From Planctomycetota bacterium (GTDB taxonomy: Bacteria > Planctomycetota > UBA1135 > GCA-002686595), in the NCBI GenBank assembly GCA_016779205.1, contig JADHOC010000008.1:1-64000 (forward strand): 64,000 nucleotides of DNA, in the 5' to 3' direction. The notes under the pieces were generated by a model that worked only from the letters and a program-made list of their open reading frames with translations, ran no database searches and was not told where the DNA came from. Below are positions 16,396 to 27,642 of the stretch, in pieces; within the stretch, counting starts at the first letter, position 1; the number at the start of each line of letters is the position of its first letter. The position numbers and the translations under genes are program-made.

Positions 16396-17789
16396 TGTTC
16401 CGGAGAATCCTCGTCGCGAACCGCGGGGAGATCGCGCAGCGCATCATCCGTGCGTGCCGCGAACTCAACATCGAGACGGTCGCGGTCTACAGCCAGGCGG
16501 ACGCGGACTCTCTCCATCTGCGGATGGCGGACGAGACGATCTGCATCGGGCCCGCCGCCAGCGGTGCGAGCTACCTGGACATCCCCTCGATCATCTCCGC
16601 GGCGGAGATCGCGGACGTGGAGGCGATCCACCCGGGCTACGGCTTCCTCGCGGAGAACTCGCACTTCGCGGAGGTCTGCCGCTCGTGCAAGATCGAGTTC
16701 ATCGGGCCGGACTCGAAGACCATCGAGGACCTCGGCAACAAGGCCCGGGCGAGGGAGATGGCCATCGCGGCCAAGGTCCCCGTGGTCCCGGGCTCGGACG
16801 GTCCCGTGCGCGACGAGGCCACGGCGGCGAAGGTCGCCCAGGAGATCGGCTACCCCGTGATGATCAAGGCCTCGGCCGGCGGCGGCGGCCGCGGGATGCG
16901 GGTCGCGAGCAACGAGCCGAGCCTCCTCCATGGGATGCGCGCCGCCCAGGCCGAGGCCAAGGCGGCCTTCGGGGATGACACCGTCTACCTCGAGAAGTTC
17001 GTGGAGAAGGGGCGCCACGTGGAGATCCAGATCCTCGGGGACCGCCACGGGAACGTCATCCACCTGGGAGAGCGGGACTGCTCCGTGCAGCGGCGCCACC
17101 AGAAGCTGATCGAGGAGTCTCCCTCGCCGATCCTCTCCCCGAAGCAGCGTAAGGAGATGTGCGCCGCGGCGGTGCGCCTCGCCAAGTCGTCGGGCTACCA
17201 CAACGCCGGGACGGTGGAGTTCCTCGTCGACGGCGATGGGCACTTCTACTTCATCGAGGTCAACGCACGGATCCAGGTCGAGCACACGGTCACCGAGCTG
17301 GTGACGGGTGTCGATCTCATTCAGGAACAACTGCGGGTGGCCTCGGGTGAGACGCTCCGGTTCCGCCAGAAGGACATCCAGGTCCGCGGGCACGCGATCG
17401 AGTGCCGCATCAACGCCGAGGACCCCGCCATGGACTTCCAGCCCCAGCCGGGGCTGATCACCAGTTTCGTGCCTCCCGGTGGGCCTGCGGTGAGGATCGA
17501 CAGTCATTGCTACAGCGGCTACCGGATTCCGCCGAACTACGATTCCATGATCGGGAAGCTCCTCGTCCACCGCCCCACGCGGGAGGAAGCGATCCGTACC
17601 ATGATGCGCGCGCTCGACGAATTCGTGATCGAAGGCCCGAAGACGACGATCCCGCTCCAGCGCGAGGTGCTGGAGCAGGGGGAGTTCCAGAAGGCCGAGC
17701 ACGACACGAAGTTCCTGGAGCGCTTCCTCAGCGCCGCGGCGCCGCGGGCCTCTGGCCCGTCCGCCGGGGTCGCCGAGTCCCGGGCCTGA
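16395..17789 (+). CDS. accC: Acetyl-CoA carboxylase, biotin carboxylase subunit
   Basis: The protein has 464 residues. It is an ATP-grasp enzyme that carboxylates biotin on AccB. It shows the [19 protein letters not shown] start, [13 protein letters not shown], the glycine loop [34 protein letters not shown], and the active-site strand [16 protein letters not shown]. The last differs from the usual 'MNTRIQVEHPVTE' at a few places but keeps Glu, Asn, Arg, Gln and His. The length is slightly longer than the usual 445-450 because of a loose C-terminal tail. accA is 30 kb away and accD is not in the window. Confidence 0.97.
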   Translation: MFRRILVANRGEIAQRIIRACRELNIETVAVYSQADADSLHLRMADETICIGPAASGASYLDIPSIISAAEIADVEAIHPGYGFLAENSHFAEVCRSCKIEFIGPDSKTIEDLGNKARAREMAIAAKVPVVPGSDGPVRDEATAAKVAQEIGYPVMIKASAGGGGRGMRVASNEPSLLHGMRAAQAEAKAAFGDDTVYLEKFVEKGRHVEIQILGDRHGNVIHLGERDCSVQRRHQKLIEESPSPILSPKQRKEMCAAAVRLAKSSGYHNAGTVEFLVDGDGHFYFIEVNARIQVEHTVTELVTGVDLIQEQLRVASGETLRFRQKDIQVRGHAIECRINAEDPAMDFQPQPGLITSFVPPGGPAVRIDSHCYSGYRIPPNYDSMIGKLLVHRPTREEAIRTMMRALDEFVIEGPKTTIPLQREVLEQGEFQKAEHDTKFLERFLSAAAPRASGPSAGVAESRA

Positions 17790-17818
17790 GCCCGGGGGAC
17801 CGAGTCCCTCCTCCAGCC

Positions 17819-18661
17819 ATGATCTCATCCCCGCTTCGACTCCCCGTCTCCGTCGTGGTCCTCGCGACGGGCCTGAGCGGGTGCTTCCTCGACACCCAGA
17901 AGTTCCCGGGGATGCTCACCCCCCAGAGCAACCCGCTCCCGGACGGGGCGAAGTCGGCCTTCGGGCGCGGGGCGGAGGAGGCCTTCGTCATCCGCCACTC
18001 CGATCCCGTCCGCGTGCGGATCGCGGAGACGAACTCGGTCTACGACCTCTCCTTCTACGAGAAGCGGACCCTGATCCCCGCCGGCTCGTGGGTCTTCGCC
18101 GGACCCGAGGGCTACGCGGAGGTGCTGCTGCCCGGCGACACCCAGGTGGCGCTGCACGGTCGGGGCACCGGCGTGGTGGGCTCCGAGAGCCGCCGCGAGC
18201 CTGTGTTCACCCTGCTGGACGTGACGGCGGCGTCGGTGAGCTTCGGCGAGACCGGTCAGGTGGAGCTCCCTGGCGGGGCCATCCTCGAGGCGTCCTCGGG
18301 GCCGTTCTCGGTGGAGACCATCCACGATCGGCTCATCCGCGTCCGGAACCGCTCCAACCAGGTGGGCCGCGTGAATTACCGCGACGAGGTGATCCGCCTC
18401 GAGCCCAGCGAGACCGTGGAGCTCGCCCTTCTCAGCGACTTCTCGACGCCCTTCGAGGTGGACCCCTCCACCCGGGCCGTGGAGTCCTCCGCTGGCCGGA
18501 TCGCCCTGCGCGGCGAGGTGGAGGTGCTCTCCTCGGGCGCCGGCACCGTGCTGCGCGCCACGGGGACCAGCGAGGTCGAGGGCCTGGGCCTGCGCCTGCA
18601 GCTCCGCCCCGGCGACGAGGTCCGCCTCGAGTCGCTCGGCGCCGCGGACGGCGACCTCTGA
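17819..18661 (+). CDS. Hypothetical lipoprotein
   Basis: The protein has 280 residues. The signal ([22 protein letters not shown]) ends in the lipobox LSGC, which fixes the ATG at 17819. The mature protein is rich in beta strand and polar turns, with repeated 'G-VEL-GG' type segments ([18 protein letters not shown]) and no Cys cluster or catalytic motif. It loosely resembles FecR-like or surface-layer beta domains, but I do not recognise a family. It lies 29 nt after accC and upstream of a sugar-nucleotide gene, on the same strand, so it may belong to the envelope polysaccharide group. Confidence 0.75.
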   Translation: MISSPLRLPVSVVVLATGLSGCFLDTQKFPGMLTPQSNPLPDGAKSAFGRGAEEAFVIRHSDPVRVRIAETNSVYDLSFYEKRTLIPAGSWVFAGPEGYAEVLLPGDTQVALHGRGTGVVGSESRREPVFTLLDVTAASVSFGETGQVELPGGAILEASSGPFSVETIHDRLIRVRNRSNQVGRVNYRDEVIRLEPSETVELALLSDFSTPFEVDPSTRAVESSAGRIALRGEVEVLSSGAGTVLRATGTSEVEGLGLRLQLRPGDEVRLESLGAADGDL

Positions 18662-18750
18662 ACGAGAACATGGAAATCCTGCCCCACCCGCGGCCAACGC
18701 CAGCGCGGGAGACGTCGCCGATCCGGCGGCACACTGCCCTCTCCGAACAC

Positions 18751-19710
<960 letters not shown>

Positions 19711-19725
19711 GACCAAGGCCCTGCC

Positions 19726-21582
19726 ATGTGTGGAATTGTTGGAGCCTGCGTCGCGAGCGGGGATGTGGTGCCGGGCCTCGTGAAGGGGCTCTCGGTGCTG
19801 GAGTACCGGGGCTATGACAGCGCCGGGATCGCCGCGGTGGTGGACGGGGAGCTCCGGGTTCGCAAGCGCCGCGGCCGACTCTCCAACCTGGAGGAGGCCC
19901 TGGACGACGGGGCCCTGGACGGCGGGGTCGCCGGGATCGGGCACACCCGCTGGGCCACCCACGGGGTGCCCAGCGACGTGAACTCCCACCCGCACACGGG
20001 CGCCTCGGGCCGGGTGGCGGTGGTGCACAACGGGATCATCGAGAACTACGCGCTGCTGAAGCGGGAGCTCCTCGAGCGCGGGGAGTCCTTCCTCTCGGAG
20101 ACCGACACCGAGGTGCTCGCGCGCCTCATCGACCAGACCTGGGCCGAGGAGGGCACGGATCGGGCCGCGCTCATGCGGGCCATGCGTCGAGCCCTGGGTA
20201 AGGTCTCCGGCTACTACGCCATCGCCGTGCTGGCGAGCACGGACGACGGGACCTGCCTCCTCGCCATGCGCCAGGGCCCCCCCCTGGTGGTGGGGACCAC
20301 CGAGGAGGGGGGCTTCCTCTCCTCCGACGTGCTCGGGCTGATCCCGCACACCCGCGAGGTCGTCTACCTCGAGGATGGGGACCTCGCGCAGCTCGAGCCG
20401 GGTCGCCTCACGGTCACCGACGCCGCCGGCGACGCGGTGGAGCGGCCCGTGCGGGAGGTGGAGTGGGACCCCTCCGATTCAGGGAAGGGGGGGTACCCCC
20501 ACTTCATGCTGAAGGAGATCCACGAGCAGCCCGAGGTGATCGAGCGCACCTGCATGGACCGCATCGACCTCGCGGCGGGCGACGTGCGCTTCGAGGGCGG
20601 CGCCTTCGACGACGCCTTCTGCAGCTCCATCGAGCGCATCCAGATCCTGGGCTGCGGGACGGCTCTCCACGCCGGCCAGATCGCCCGCTACCTGATCGAG
20701 GGGCTCGCCGGGCTCCCGGTGGAGTTCGACTTCGCCTCCGAGTTCCGCTATCGCTCGCCCCGGGTCGCTCCCGGGACCGTGGCCCTGGCCATCACCCAGT
20801 CGGGCGAGACCGCCGACACCCTGGGGGCCACCCGGCTCGCGAGGGACCTGGGGGCCCGGGTGGCCTCCATCTGCAATGTGGCGGGGTCCTCCCAGGTCCG
20901 GGAGTCCGAGGCGACGATCCTCACCCACGCGGGCCCCGAGATCGGGGTCGCCAGCACCAAGGCCTTCACGGCGCAGCTCACCGCGGCCGTGCTCCTCGCC
21001 GTGCGGATCGCCCGCAGCCGCGGGACCATGTCCGCCGACGAGGGCCGCGCGCTACTCACCGAGCTCTCGGAGCTCCGCCCGAAGGTCGAGTCCCTGCTCA
21101 CGGCCGAGTCCGTCGCGCGGACCCGCGACGCGGCCAGGACCCACGCTGGCGCCCGGGGGTTCTTGTTCCTCGGCCGCGGCGTGAACTTCCCGGTGGCCCT
21201 CGAGGGGGCGCTCAAGCTCAAGGAGATCGCCTACGTCCACGCCGAGGGCTATGCGGCGGGGGAGATGAAGCACGGGCCCATCGCCCTGATCGATCCCGGC
21301 ATGGCCGTCCTCGTGATCAACGCAGAGGGCCAGGTGGCGGAGAAGACCCGCTCGAACATCGAGCAGGTCAAGGCGCGGGGGGGCGTCACCGTCAGCGTCG
21401 GCTCCGATGGGGCGAGCCACGCGATCGCCGACTCCTACGTGCCGGTGCCGCGCTCCTCCGAGTGGCTCTCGCCCATCCTGAACACCATCCCCCTGCAGCT
21501 CATCTCGTATCACATCGCCGAGATCCATGGCTGTGACATCGACAAGCCGCGCAACCTCGCCAAGAGCGTGACCGTCGAGTGA
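19726..21582 (+). CDS. glmS: Glutamine-fructose-6-phosphate aminotransferase (isomerizing)
   Basis: The protein has 618 residues. The N-terminal Ntn glutaminase begins MCGIVGACV with Cys2 as nucleophile, then GHTRWATHG and HNGIIENY. Two SIS domains follow (ILGCGTALHAG, TQSGETADT, GVASTKAFTAQ), and the C-terminus is the catalytic RNLAKSVTVE. It makes glucosamine-6-phosphate, the entry to UDP-GlcNAc for peptidoglycan, LPS and exopolysaccharide. Its position between two UDP-uronate enzymes suggests joint supply of precursors. The upstream spacing of 15 nt suggests co-transcription. No glmS ribozyme-like element is visible in that short gap. Confidence 0.97.
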   Translation: MCGIVGACVASGDVVPGLVKGLSVLEYRGYDSAGIAAVVDGELRVRKRRGRLSNLEEALDDGALDGGVAGIGHTRWATHGVPSDVNSHPHTGASGRVAVVHNGIIENYALLKRELLERGESFLSETDTEVLARLIDQTWAEEGTDRAALMRAMRRALGKVSGYYAIAVLASTDDGTCLLAMRQGPPLVVGTTEEGGFLSSDVLGLIPHTREVVYLEDGDLAQLEPGRLTVTDAAGDAVERPVREVEWDPSDSGKGGYPHFMLKEIHEQPEVIERTCMDRIDLAAGDVRFEGGAFDDAFCSSIERIQILGCGTALHAGQIARYLIEGLAGLPVEFDFASEFRYRSPRVAPGTVALAITQSGETADTLGATRLARDLGARVASICNVAGSSQVRESEATILTHAGPEIGVASTKAFTAQLTAAVLLAVRIARSRGTMSADEGRALLTELSELRPKVESLLTAESVARTRDAARTHAGARGFLFLGRGVNFPVALEGALKLKEIAYVHAEGYAAGEMKHGPIALIDPGMAVLVINAEGQVAEKTRSNIEQVKARGGVTVSVGSDGASHAIADSYVPVPRSSEWLSPILNTIPLQLISYHIAEIHGCDIDKPRNLAKSVTVE

Positions 21583-21630
21583 CCCGCGCGCCGGCCCCGA
21601 GTCGGCTGCCATCGCCCCTACATCCTCCCC

Positions 21631-22626
21631 ATGAAGATCCTCGTCACCGGCGGCGCCGGCTTCATCGGCTCCCACCTCGTGGAAGCGCTCGTGAAGCGCG
21701 GGGATGAGGTCGTGATCCTCGACTCCCTCAACGACTTCTACGACCCCGCCATCAAGCGGGGCAACCTCTCGAGCATCGAGCGCACCGCAGGGGCGGCCAT
21801 GGGGGAGGGCCCCGTGGAATTCGTCGAGGGGGACATCCGTGACGAGGCGCTGGTGGGCCGGCTCTTCGAGCGTGACTTCGACGCCGTGGTGCACCTCGCG
21901 GCCATGGCGGGGGTGCGCCCCTCCCTCGAGGATCCGCTTCACTATCAGGATGTCAACCTCCGGGGCACCATGGTGCTCCTCGAGGAGCTCCGCAAGCGTC
22001 CCCAGACCCGCTTCGTGTTCGCCTCCTCGTCGTCCGTCTACGGCGGCAACACGGACGTCCCCTTCAAGGAATCCGCCGACGTGCCCCGGCCGGTCTCTCC
22101 CTACGCGGCGACCAAGCGATCGGGCGAGTTGCTCTGCTACACGCACCACCACCTGTACGGGATCCCGACCACCTGCCTGCGCTTCTTCACGGTCTTCGGG
22201 CCCCGCCAGCGCCCCGAGATGGCGATCCACAAGTTCGTGCGCATGACCCTGGAGGGCGAGCCGCTCCCCTTCTTCGGGGATGGGAGCACGCGACGGGACT
22301 ACACCTACGTGGACGACATCGTGGACGGCGTGGTGCGGTCCATCGACCGCTGCGAGGGCTACGAGATCTACAACCTCGGCGAGTCCGAGACGACCTCCCT
22401 CTCCGAGCTCGTGGCGATGATCGGGGAGGCCTGCGGCGTGGAGCCCGTCCTGGACCGCCGCCCCATGCAGCCCGGTGATGTGCTGATCACCTACGCCGAT
22501 ACGTCCAAGGCTCGAAAGGAACTCGGATATGCGCCGAGCACCAAGGTCGCCGAGGGGCTCAAGCGCTTCGTGGCCTGGTACAGGGAAAACGCCATGCCTC
22601 CGGGCGGGTCGAGCGCCTCGATCTGA
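21631..22626 (+). CDS. NAD-dependent epimerase, UDP-glucuronate 4-epimerase type
   Basis: The protein has 331 residues. Extended SDR: GGAGFIGSHLVEAL, then the LNDFYDPAIKRGNL segment typical of UDP-glucuronate/galacturonate epimerases, HLAAMAGVRPS, FASSSSVYGG and the catalytic Tyr-x3-Lys in PYAATKRSGE. The FFTVFGPRQRPEMAI and DGSTRRDYTYVDDIVDG motifs complete the family. It would interconvert UDP-GlcA and UDP-GalA. With the upstream decarboxylase it points to uronic-acid-derived sugars in the polymer. The UDP-glucose dehydrogenase that feeds both enzymes is not in the window. Confidence 0.88.
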   Translation: MKILVTGGAGFIGSHLVEALVKRGDEVVILDSLNDFYDPAIKRGNLSSIERTAGAAMGEGPVEFVEGDIRDEALVGRLFERDFDAVVHLAAMAGVRPSLEDPLHYQDVNLRGTMVLLEELRKRPQTRFVFASSSSVYGGNTDVPFKESADVPRPVSPYAATKRSGELLCYTHHHLYGIPTTCLRFFTVFGPRQRPEMAIHKFVRMTLEGEPLPFFGDGSTRRDYTYVDDIVDGVVRSIDRCEGYEIYNLGESETTSLSELVAMIGEACGVEPVLDRRPMQPGDVLITYADTSKARKELGYAPSTKVAEGLKRFVAWYRENAMPPGGSSASI

Positions 22627-22978
22627 GGCTCACCAAGTTGGCCACCCGGGGGACTCAGGACGGTATCGTTCCAGCGCCGGTCGGCCTGTTGACGACCTCC
22701 CCTCCATGACCCGCGCCGGCCCGACCCGGACCACATTCTCCCGCTCTCCGCCTGGCGATCTCGACTTCACCGATCCAGCGCGATCCCCTCTGTCCCACCC
22801 GTGAAAGGCGTCCCCCTCGCAGGCGGCCCTGGACCGCGGTTCTCCCCGTGGCCCATGACCCTCCACCAGCATCTGATGTCGGTCGATGACCGGCCGATGA
22901 CCCGCGGGCTCCGCGGCGCCACCTAGATGGGCTGAGGCCCTCCCCTCGGCCCACGGGGCCGGATGGAACACCTGATCC
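22627..22978. other. Intergenic region upstream of rfbD
   Basis: This 352-nt stretch has stops in all frames at short intervals and no recognisable gene. It probably contains the promoter of the rfbD-rfbB unit. A ttgacg hexamer near 22689 has no good -10 partner at the right distance. No terminator-like hairpin with a T-tract is visible. Confidence 0.4.
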
Positions 22979-23908
22979 ATGGCAGACAACGTCAACACCA
23001 GCGCAGCGGCGCCTGAGACGAGCGCGCGACCCAAACGGGTCCTCGTGACCGGGGGCGCAGGCATGCTCGGGAGCCAGGTGCTCCTCGCGGTCCCCGACGA
23101 CATCGAGGCGCTCGGGACCGACATGCGCGAGGCGCCCGGGGTGGACGTCCCCGGGGTCGACCTCACGGACGCCGAGCAGGTGGACGCCCTCTTCGCCCAG
23201 CTGGCTCCCATCGACGGTGTCATCCACACGGCGGCCTACACCGCAGTGGACCGCGCCGAGGAGGAGCCCGAGCTCGCGGCCGCCATCAACGGGGACGCGT
23301 GCGGCGTCCTCGCTCGCGCCGCAGCGGCGGCCGGGATCCCCATGGTGCTGGTCAGCACCGACTTCGTCTTCGACGGCGACGCCTCCACGCCGTACACCGA
23401 GGACGCGGCCACGAGCCCGCAGTCGGTGTACGGGGCGACCAAGCTGGACGGAGAGGCCCAGGCCCTCGCGGCCCACCCCGAGGGGGCGAAGGTGGTTCGG
23501 ACCCAGTGGCTCTACGGGCCGCGAGGGAGCCACTTCCCTCACACGATGCAGCGGCTCGCCAAGGAACGGGACCGCCTCAAGGTGGTCAGCGATCAGGTGG
23601 GTTCGCCCACCTCGACCCTGGAGCTGGCGCCGGCCCTCTGGGACGTGTTGATCTCGGGCGAGCCGGGGGTGTGGCACGCCGCCTGCGACGGGGCGTGCTC
23701 CTGGTACGACCTCGCGGTGGCGACCATCGACGCCAGCGAGATCGAGGGGGTGGAGGTCGAGCCCTGCACCACCGACGAGTTCCCGCGTCCCGCGACCCGA
23801 CCCGCCTACAGCGTCCTTGACTGCTCCAAGCTGGAGCACCTGCGGGGCAAGCCCATGGCGGCCTGGAAGGACGCCCTCCTCACTTATCTGGGAACCGAAT
23901 CCTCATGA
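22979..23908 (+). CDS. rfbD: dTDP-4-dehydrorhamnose reductase
   Basis: The protein has 309 residues. SDR enzyme of the RmlD type: GGAGMLGSQV near the N-terminus, HTAAYTAVDRAEEEP, STDFVFDG, the Tyr-x3-Lys pair in SVYGATKLDGE, and RTQWLYGPRG. It reduces dTDP-4-keto-rhamnose to dTDP-L-rhamnose. A roughly 18-residue polar leader precedes the Rossmann motif. Its 3' end overlaps rfbB by 4 nt (ATGA). Neither rfbA nor rfbC is in the window, so the thymidylyltransferase and 3,5-epimerase must be elsewhere. Confidence 0.9.
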   Translation: MADNVNTSAAAPETSARPKRVLVTGGAGMLGSQVLLAVPDDIEALGTDMREAPGVDVPGVDLTDAEQVDALFAQLAPIDGVIHTAAYTAVDRAEEEPELAAAINGDACGVLARAAAAAGIPMVLVSTDFVFDGDASTPYTEDAATSPQSVYGATKLDGEAQALAAHPEGAKVVRTQWLYGPRGSHFPHTMQRLAKERDRLKVVSDQVGSPTSTLELAPALWDVLISGEPGVWHAACDGACSWYDLAVATIDASEIEGVEVEPCTTDEFPRPATRPAYSVLDCSKLEHLRGKPMAAWKDALLTYLGTESS

Positions 23909-24927
23909 CACGCACCGTTCTTGTCACCGGCGGAGCCGGGTTCATCGGCAGCAACTTCGTCCAGATGCTCAGGGAGGACCGGCCGGACTGGCGGGTCATC
24001 AACCTGGACGCCCTCACGTACGCCGGCAACCTCGAGAACCTCACGGGTGTGGAGGACGACGCGGAGTACACCTTCGTCCACGGAGACATCACCAGCGCGG
24101 ACGACGTGGCCAGGGCCTTCGCGGCCGGGGGCGACAGCGGCGTGAGCGACGTCGTGCACTTCGCCGCCGAGAGCCACGTGGACCGCTCCATCGCGAGCGG
24201 CCTCCCCTTCGTCAAGTCCAACGTCATCGGGACCCAGATCCTGCTGGACGCCGCGCGAGAGCGGGGCGTGGAGCGCTTCGTCCACGTCTCGACGGACGAG
24301 GTGTACGGGACCCTCGGGAAGACGGGCTTCTTCACCGAGGAGACCCCGCTCTCGCCCAACTCGCCCTACTCCGCGAGCAAGGCGGGCAGCGACATGCTCG
24401 TGCGCGCGGCGCACGAGACCCACGGCTTCCCCGCCCTCATCACGCGCTGCTCGAACAACTACGGGCCGTACCAGTTCCCCGAGAAGCTCATCCCGCTGAT
24501 GATCGCGAACGCGCGCGAGGACAAGGCGCTCCCGGTCTACGGCGACGGCATGCAGATCCGGGACTGGCTCTACGTCCGCGATCACTGCGAGGCCATCCTC
24601 GCGGTCCAGGAGCGCGGCCAGGTGGGGGACGTCTACAACATCGGCGGACACAACGAGTACCCCAACATCGAGATCGTCCGGGCCATCCTCGGGCACCTCG
24701 GCAAGCCCGAGTCCTTGATCGAGTACGTCACCGACCGTCTGGGCCACGACCGGCGGTACGCCATCGACGCCCGCAAGATCGACGAGACCCTGGGCTGGAA
24801 GCCCCGATACACCTTCGAAGAGGCGCTGCCCATGACCCTGCAGTGGTACATGGACAACGATGCCTGGCTCCAGAACGTCCGTTCGGGGAGCTACCGCGAC
24901 TACTACGCCGCGCAGTACGGCTCCTGA
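23905..24927 (+). CDS. rfbB: dTDP-glucose 4,6-dehydratase
   Basis: The protein has 340 residues. RmlB family with GGAGFIGSNFVQ, the HFAAESHVDRSI segment, the catalytic STDEVYGTLG, the Tyr-x3-Lys in PYSASKAGSD, NNYGPYQFPEKLIP and YGDGMQIRDWLYVRDH. It forms dTDP-4-keto-6-deoxyglucose, the substrate for the rhamnose branch completed by RfbD. The start ATG overlaps the rfbD stop. It is followed by a 208-nt gap, so export and polymerisation genes probably have their own promoter. Confidence 0.95.
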   Translation: MTRTVLVTGGAGFIGSNFVQMLREDRPDWRVINLDALTYAGNLENLTGVEDDAEYTFVHGDITSADDVARAFAAGGDSGVSDVVHFAAESHVDRSIASGLPFVKSNVIGTQILLDAARERGVERFVHVSTDEVYGTLGKTGFFTEETPLSPNSPYSASKAGSDMLVRAAHETHGFPALITRCSNNYGPYQFPEKLIPLMIANAREDKALPVYGDGMQIRDWLYVRDHCEAILAVQERGQVGDVYNIGGHNEYPNIEIVRAILGHLGKPESLIEYVTDRLGHDRRYAIDARKIDETLGWKPRYTFEEALPMTLQWYMDNDAWLQNVRSGSYRDYYAAQYGS

Positions 24928-25135
24928 CCAGCGGCCCCAGGGGCCCCGGCCCGCTCGCTTCCTCGACTATCACAATGGGTCACCGGCCCCTGCGGATAGA
25001 CTCGGGGGCGAGGCCCCCAGGGAGGGGGCGGCCCGGTCCCGATTCGGATCAACCCGCCCCCCCTCGCCGGTCGATGGAACAAAAAGAACCCCGGCCCTCC
25101 CGATCCCAGGCCAACCTCTCGGACCTGGCTGACAG

Positions 25136-25954
25136 ATGCGATTTCTGACCCCAAGCTCCCGACACGCGGCCTCGCCGCTGTTGCTCCTGATCGCGCTCCT
25201 GGCGTGTGGACTCGCGGCGTGCCACTCGGCGCCCAGCAAGCGGACCCTCCAGTACATGAACCAGGAGGGCTTCGGGCGTCGCTACAGCGGAAACGCGCTC
25301 GAGGAGAACTACCTCACCATCGGGGACCAGGTGCAGATCGCCGACATCGCGCACCCCGAGCTCAGCCTCAGCACCACGGTGGACATCGACGGGACGATCC
25401 TGCTCCCCGAGGTGGGGCGGATCCACGTCGCCGGCTACACACGCTCCGACCTGGAGGCGGTCCTCGCCGAACGCTATTCGCCGTACTACGAGACGCCCAC
25501 CGAGATCGTGGTGGACATCACCACCTCCAGCAAGGTGTTCTGGGTCCTGGGCGAGGTGAGGAACGGGGGCGAGTTCGAGTTCCTGGGAAACGAGACCGTC
25601 ATCGACGCCGTCGTCGACGCCCAGCCGAACCGTGATTCGGCGAACCTGGGGCGGATCATGCTGATCCGCGCCGACCCGCAGGACCCGCTGCGGCTCCCCG
25701 TGAACTACTGGGACATCACCCGCGGGGACTCGACGACCAACTACACGCTCGAGGAGAACGACATCATCTGGGTGCCGCCGACGGTCCTCGCAGAGCTCGG
25801 CTACTTCATCCGGCAGCTGCTCTATCCGTTCACGACGGTGGTCCAGGCCATCAGCTCGGCCTTCTTCGGCGCGCGCCGGAACGGCGGCGGCGGCGCGGGC
25901 AGGAACGACCTGGGCGGCGACATCTTCAACTCATGGGGATTCGGAGCCTTCTGA
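25136..25954 (+). CDS. Wza-type polysaccharide export lipoprotein
   Basis: The protein has 272 residues. A signal peptide ends in the lipobox GLAAC (Cys29). The polysaccharide export sequence (PES) domain follows: YLTIGDQVQIADIAHPELS, then TTVDIDGTILLPEVGRIHVAGYT and an ERY-PYYE segment. One SLBB-like domain (KVFWVLGEVRNGGEFEFLGN) follows. It should form or gate the outer-membrane export channel. It is shorter than E. coli Wza, as in exosortase-associated exporters. A Gly-rich tail (about 240-260) is unusual. It is followed after 3 nt by the chain-length gene. Confidence 0.9.
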   Translation: MRFLTPSSRHAASPLLLLIALLACGLAACHSAPSKRTLQYMNQEGFGRRYSGNALEENYLTIGDQVQIADIAHPELSLSTTVDIDGTILLPEVGRIHVAGYTRSDLEAVLAERYSPYYETPTEIVVDITTSSKVFWVLGEVRNGGEFEFLGNETVIDAVVDAQPNRDSANLGRIMLIRADPQDPLRLPVNYWDITRGDSTTNYTLEENDIIWVPPTVLAELGYFIRQLLYPFTTVVQAISSAFFGARRNGGGGAGRNDLGGDIFNSWGFGAF

Positions 25955-25957
25955 GTC

Positions 25958-27595
25958 ATGGCGATTGAAGTCGAAGCGGCGGGGCAGGTTGACGAGTTCA
26001 TCCGGGTCCTCAAGCGCCGGATCTGGTGGATCGTCGTGCCCCTGTGCGTCATCGGTTCGCTGGGGACGTTCTATGCGGTGATCGTGCCGAAGAAGTACGT
26101 CTCGGAGTGCAAGGTTATCATTCGGAACCTCGGGGATGACGCCGGTGAATTTGGTCGGAACACGGCGGAGACCGAGGGGCAGGTCGCCAAGGAGGAGCTG
26201 ACCTCGGAGACTCGAATCGCGACGGTCCTCGACGGCCTCAAGTGGGGGGAGTTTCAGGGGCTCAATGGGACGGACAAGGAGGAATTCATCAAGGACAAGA
26301 TCCTCCCGTCCCTCCAGGTCAGCGTGGCGAGCAGTGGTCGGAACTCAGCGCGCCGAACCGTCACCATCTCCTTTGCCCACACGGACCAGGAAAAGGCGCC
26401 GGCTTTCCTGATTGCTCTGAAGGATGAATGGACCGGAGAGGTTCTGGGTCGAGAGAGGAAACAGAAGGAGGCCACCCTCGACGAAGCTGAGGACATGCTC
26501 CTGTCGCTGAACGCCAAGCTGGACGAGAACGGAGAGACCATCGCCACGATCCGCCAAGATAATCAACTCCCGCCCGCGATCATGACGCCCCAGGGACTCG
26601 TCACCAGTCAGCCCGCGGCGTTCTCGGAGCGCGACAAGGCCAAGGTCCGCCTGCGGGAGCTCGAAGAGGAGATACGCGAGGGAGAGGATGCATTCCGGCT
26701 CAAGACCGCGGAGCGGGATAGCCTGCCGCCTGAGGACGCCGTCGAGTTCGCGGAGGACGACCCGCTCTCGCTCGAGCTCAACGCCCTGGACGAGCAGATC
26801 AACCGGGCGGAGCTCGACATCGAGTCGAAGGGCTGGGCGCCCGGGCATAGTGAGCGACGGAAGGCTGAGCGGCTGATCCAGAAGCTCAAGGTGAAGCGCG
26901 ACCGCGTTCGTACGGAGCGTGACGACCAGCTGTCCACGCGGCAGATCGTTCGTCCGAATTCACGGCGCGTCTTGCTGTCCGAGGAGCTTCGAACCCTCGA
27001 GGCACAGATCGGGATCAAGACGCGGCGGAGGGATGAGCTCGATGCCCGGCTCGGGGAGCTGAAGCAACAGACCGAGTCCTTGACCCAGGCGTTCCGACAG
27101 CTGGATACGCTGATGACGACCAAGGCGGTCCTGGAGGCGAGCAAGCTGGAACTCACCAGTAAGGTGGAAGGGCTCAGGCTCGAGGTGAGGACCCTGAACA
27201 GTGGTCAAGGAGATCCCTTCGAGGTCTCCAAGCCGCCGAGCCAGCCGACCCGGCCGACCTCTCCGAACCCCTGGGCCATCAGCTTCGGCGCGATCGTCTT
27301 CGGCCTCGGCCTGGGATTCGGGCTCGCGATCTTGCTGGAGTACAGCAAGAACTGCTTCCGGTCGCCTCGGGAGCTGTCGCGAGTCATGCCCCACCCGGTG
27401 CTTGGCACGATCAACGCGATCAGGACCCGTCGCGAGCGCGCCCGGGCGTTCGTTTCCAGGGTGGCATTGGGCGGAGGCTCCATTGGCTTCGTGGTGGGGG
27501 TGACCTTCGTCACCTGGGCCTGGGCTAACGATCCGCAGAGCCTCAACAATGAGGTCGTCAATGCCATCGACAAGTTCCGCGAGCTGCTGATGTGA
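25958..27595 (+). CDS. Wzz-like polysaccharide chain-length determinant
   Basis: The protein has 545 residues. An N-terminal Wzz segment with a membrane helix (about 22-45) is followed by a long periplasmic region of coiled-coil helices (about 150-440), rich in Glu/Lys/Arg/Leu. A Pro-rich motif (KPPSQPTRPTSPNP) then precedes a second membrane helix, and a third hydrophobic segment lies near the C-terminus. No Walker motif or Tyr-rich tail is present, so this is the Wzz part without a BY-kinase. It resembles the exosortase-A system chain-length proteins. It acts with the export lipoprotein just upstream. Codon use looks slightly less GC-biased than its neighbours. Confidence 0.88.
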   Translation: MAIEVEAAGQVDEFIRVLKRRIWWIVVPLCVIGSLGTFYAVIVPKKYVSECKVIIRNLGDDAGEFGRNTAETEGQVAKEELTSETRIATVLDGLKWGEFQGLNGTDKEEFIKDKILPSLQVSVASSGRNSARRTVTISFAHTDQEKAPAFLIALKDEWTGEVLGRERKQKEATLDEAEDMLLSLNAKLDENGETIATIRQDNQLPPAIMTPQGLVTSQPAAFSERDKAKVRLRELEEEIREGEDAFRLKTAERDSLPPEDAVEFAEDDPLSLELNALDEQINRAELDIESKGWAPGHSERRKAERLIQKLKVKRDRVRTERDDQLSTRQIVRPNSRRVLLSEELRTLEAQIGIKTRRRDELDARLGELKQQTESLTQAFRQLDTLMTTKAVLEASKLELTSKVEGLRLEVRTLNSGQGDPFEVSKPPSQPTRPTSPNPWAISFGAIVFGLGLGFGLAILLEYSKNCFRSPRELSRVMPHPVLGTINAIRTRRERARAFVSRVALGGGSIGFVVGVTFVTWAWANDPQSLNNEVVNAIDKFRELLM

Positions 27596-27642
27596 TGCGG
27601 GCAGCGGGCCGTTTCTGGGCGAGGGGGTCGGTCTAGGGGGCC

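Noticed and set aside
23672..23686. tggcacgccgcctgc, a sigma-54 promoter-like match
   Set aside because: Spacing fits but it is inside rfbD and encodes a normal stretch (VWHAACDG); no gene starts at a sensible distance downstream other than rfbB, which is coupled to rfbD.
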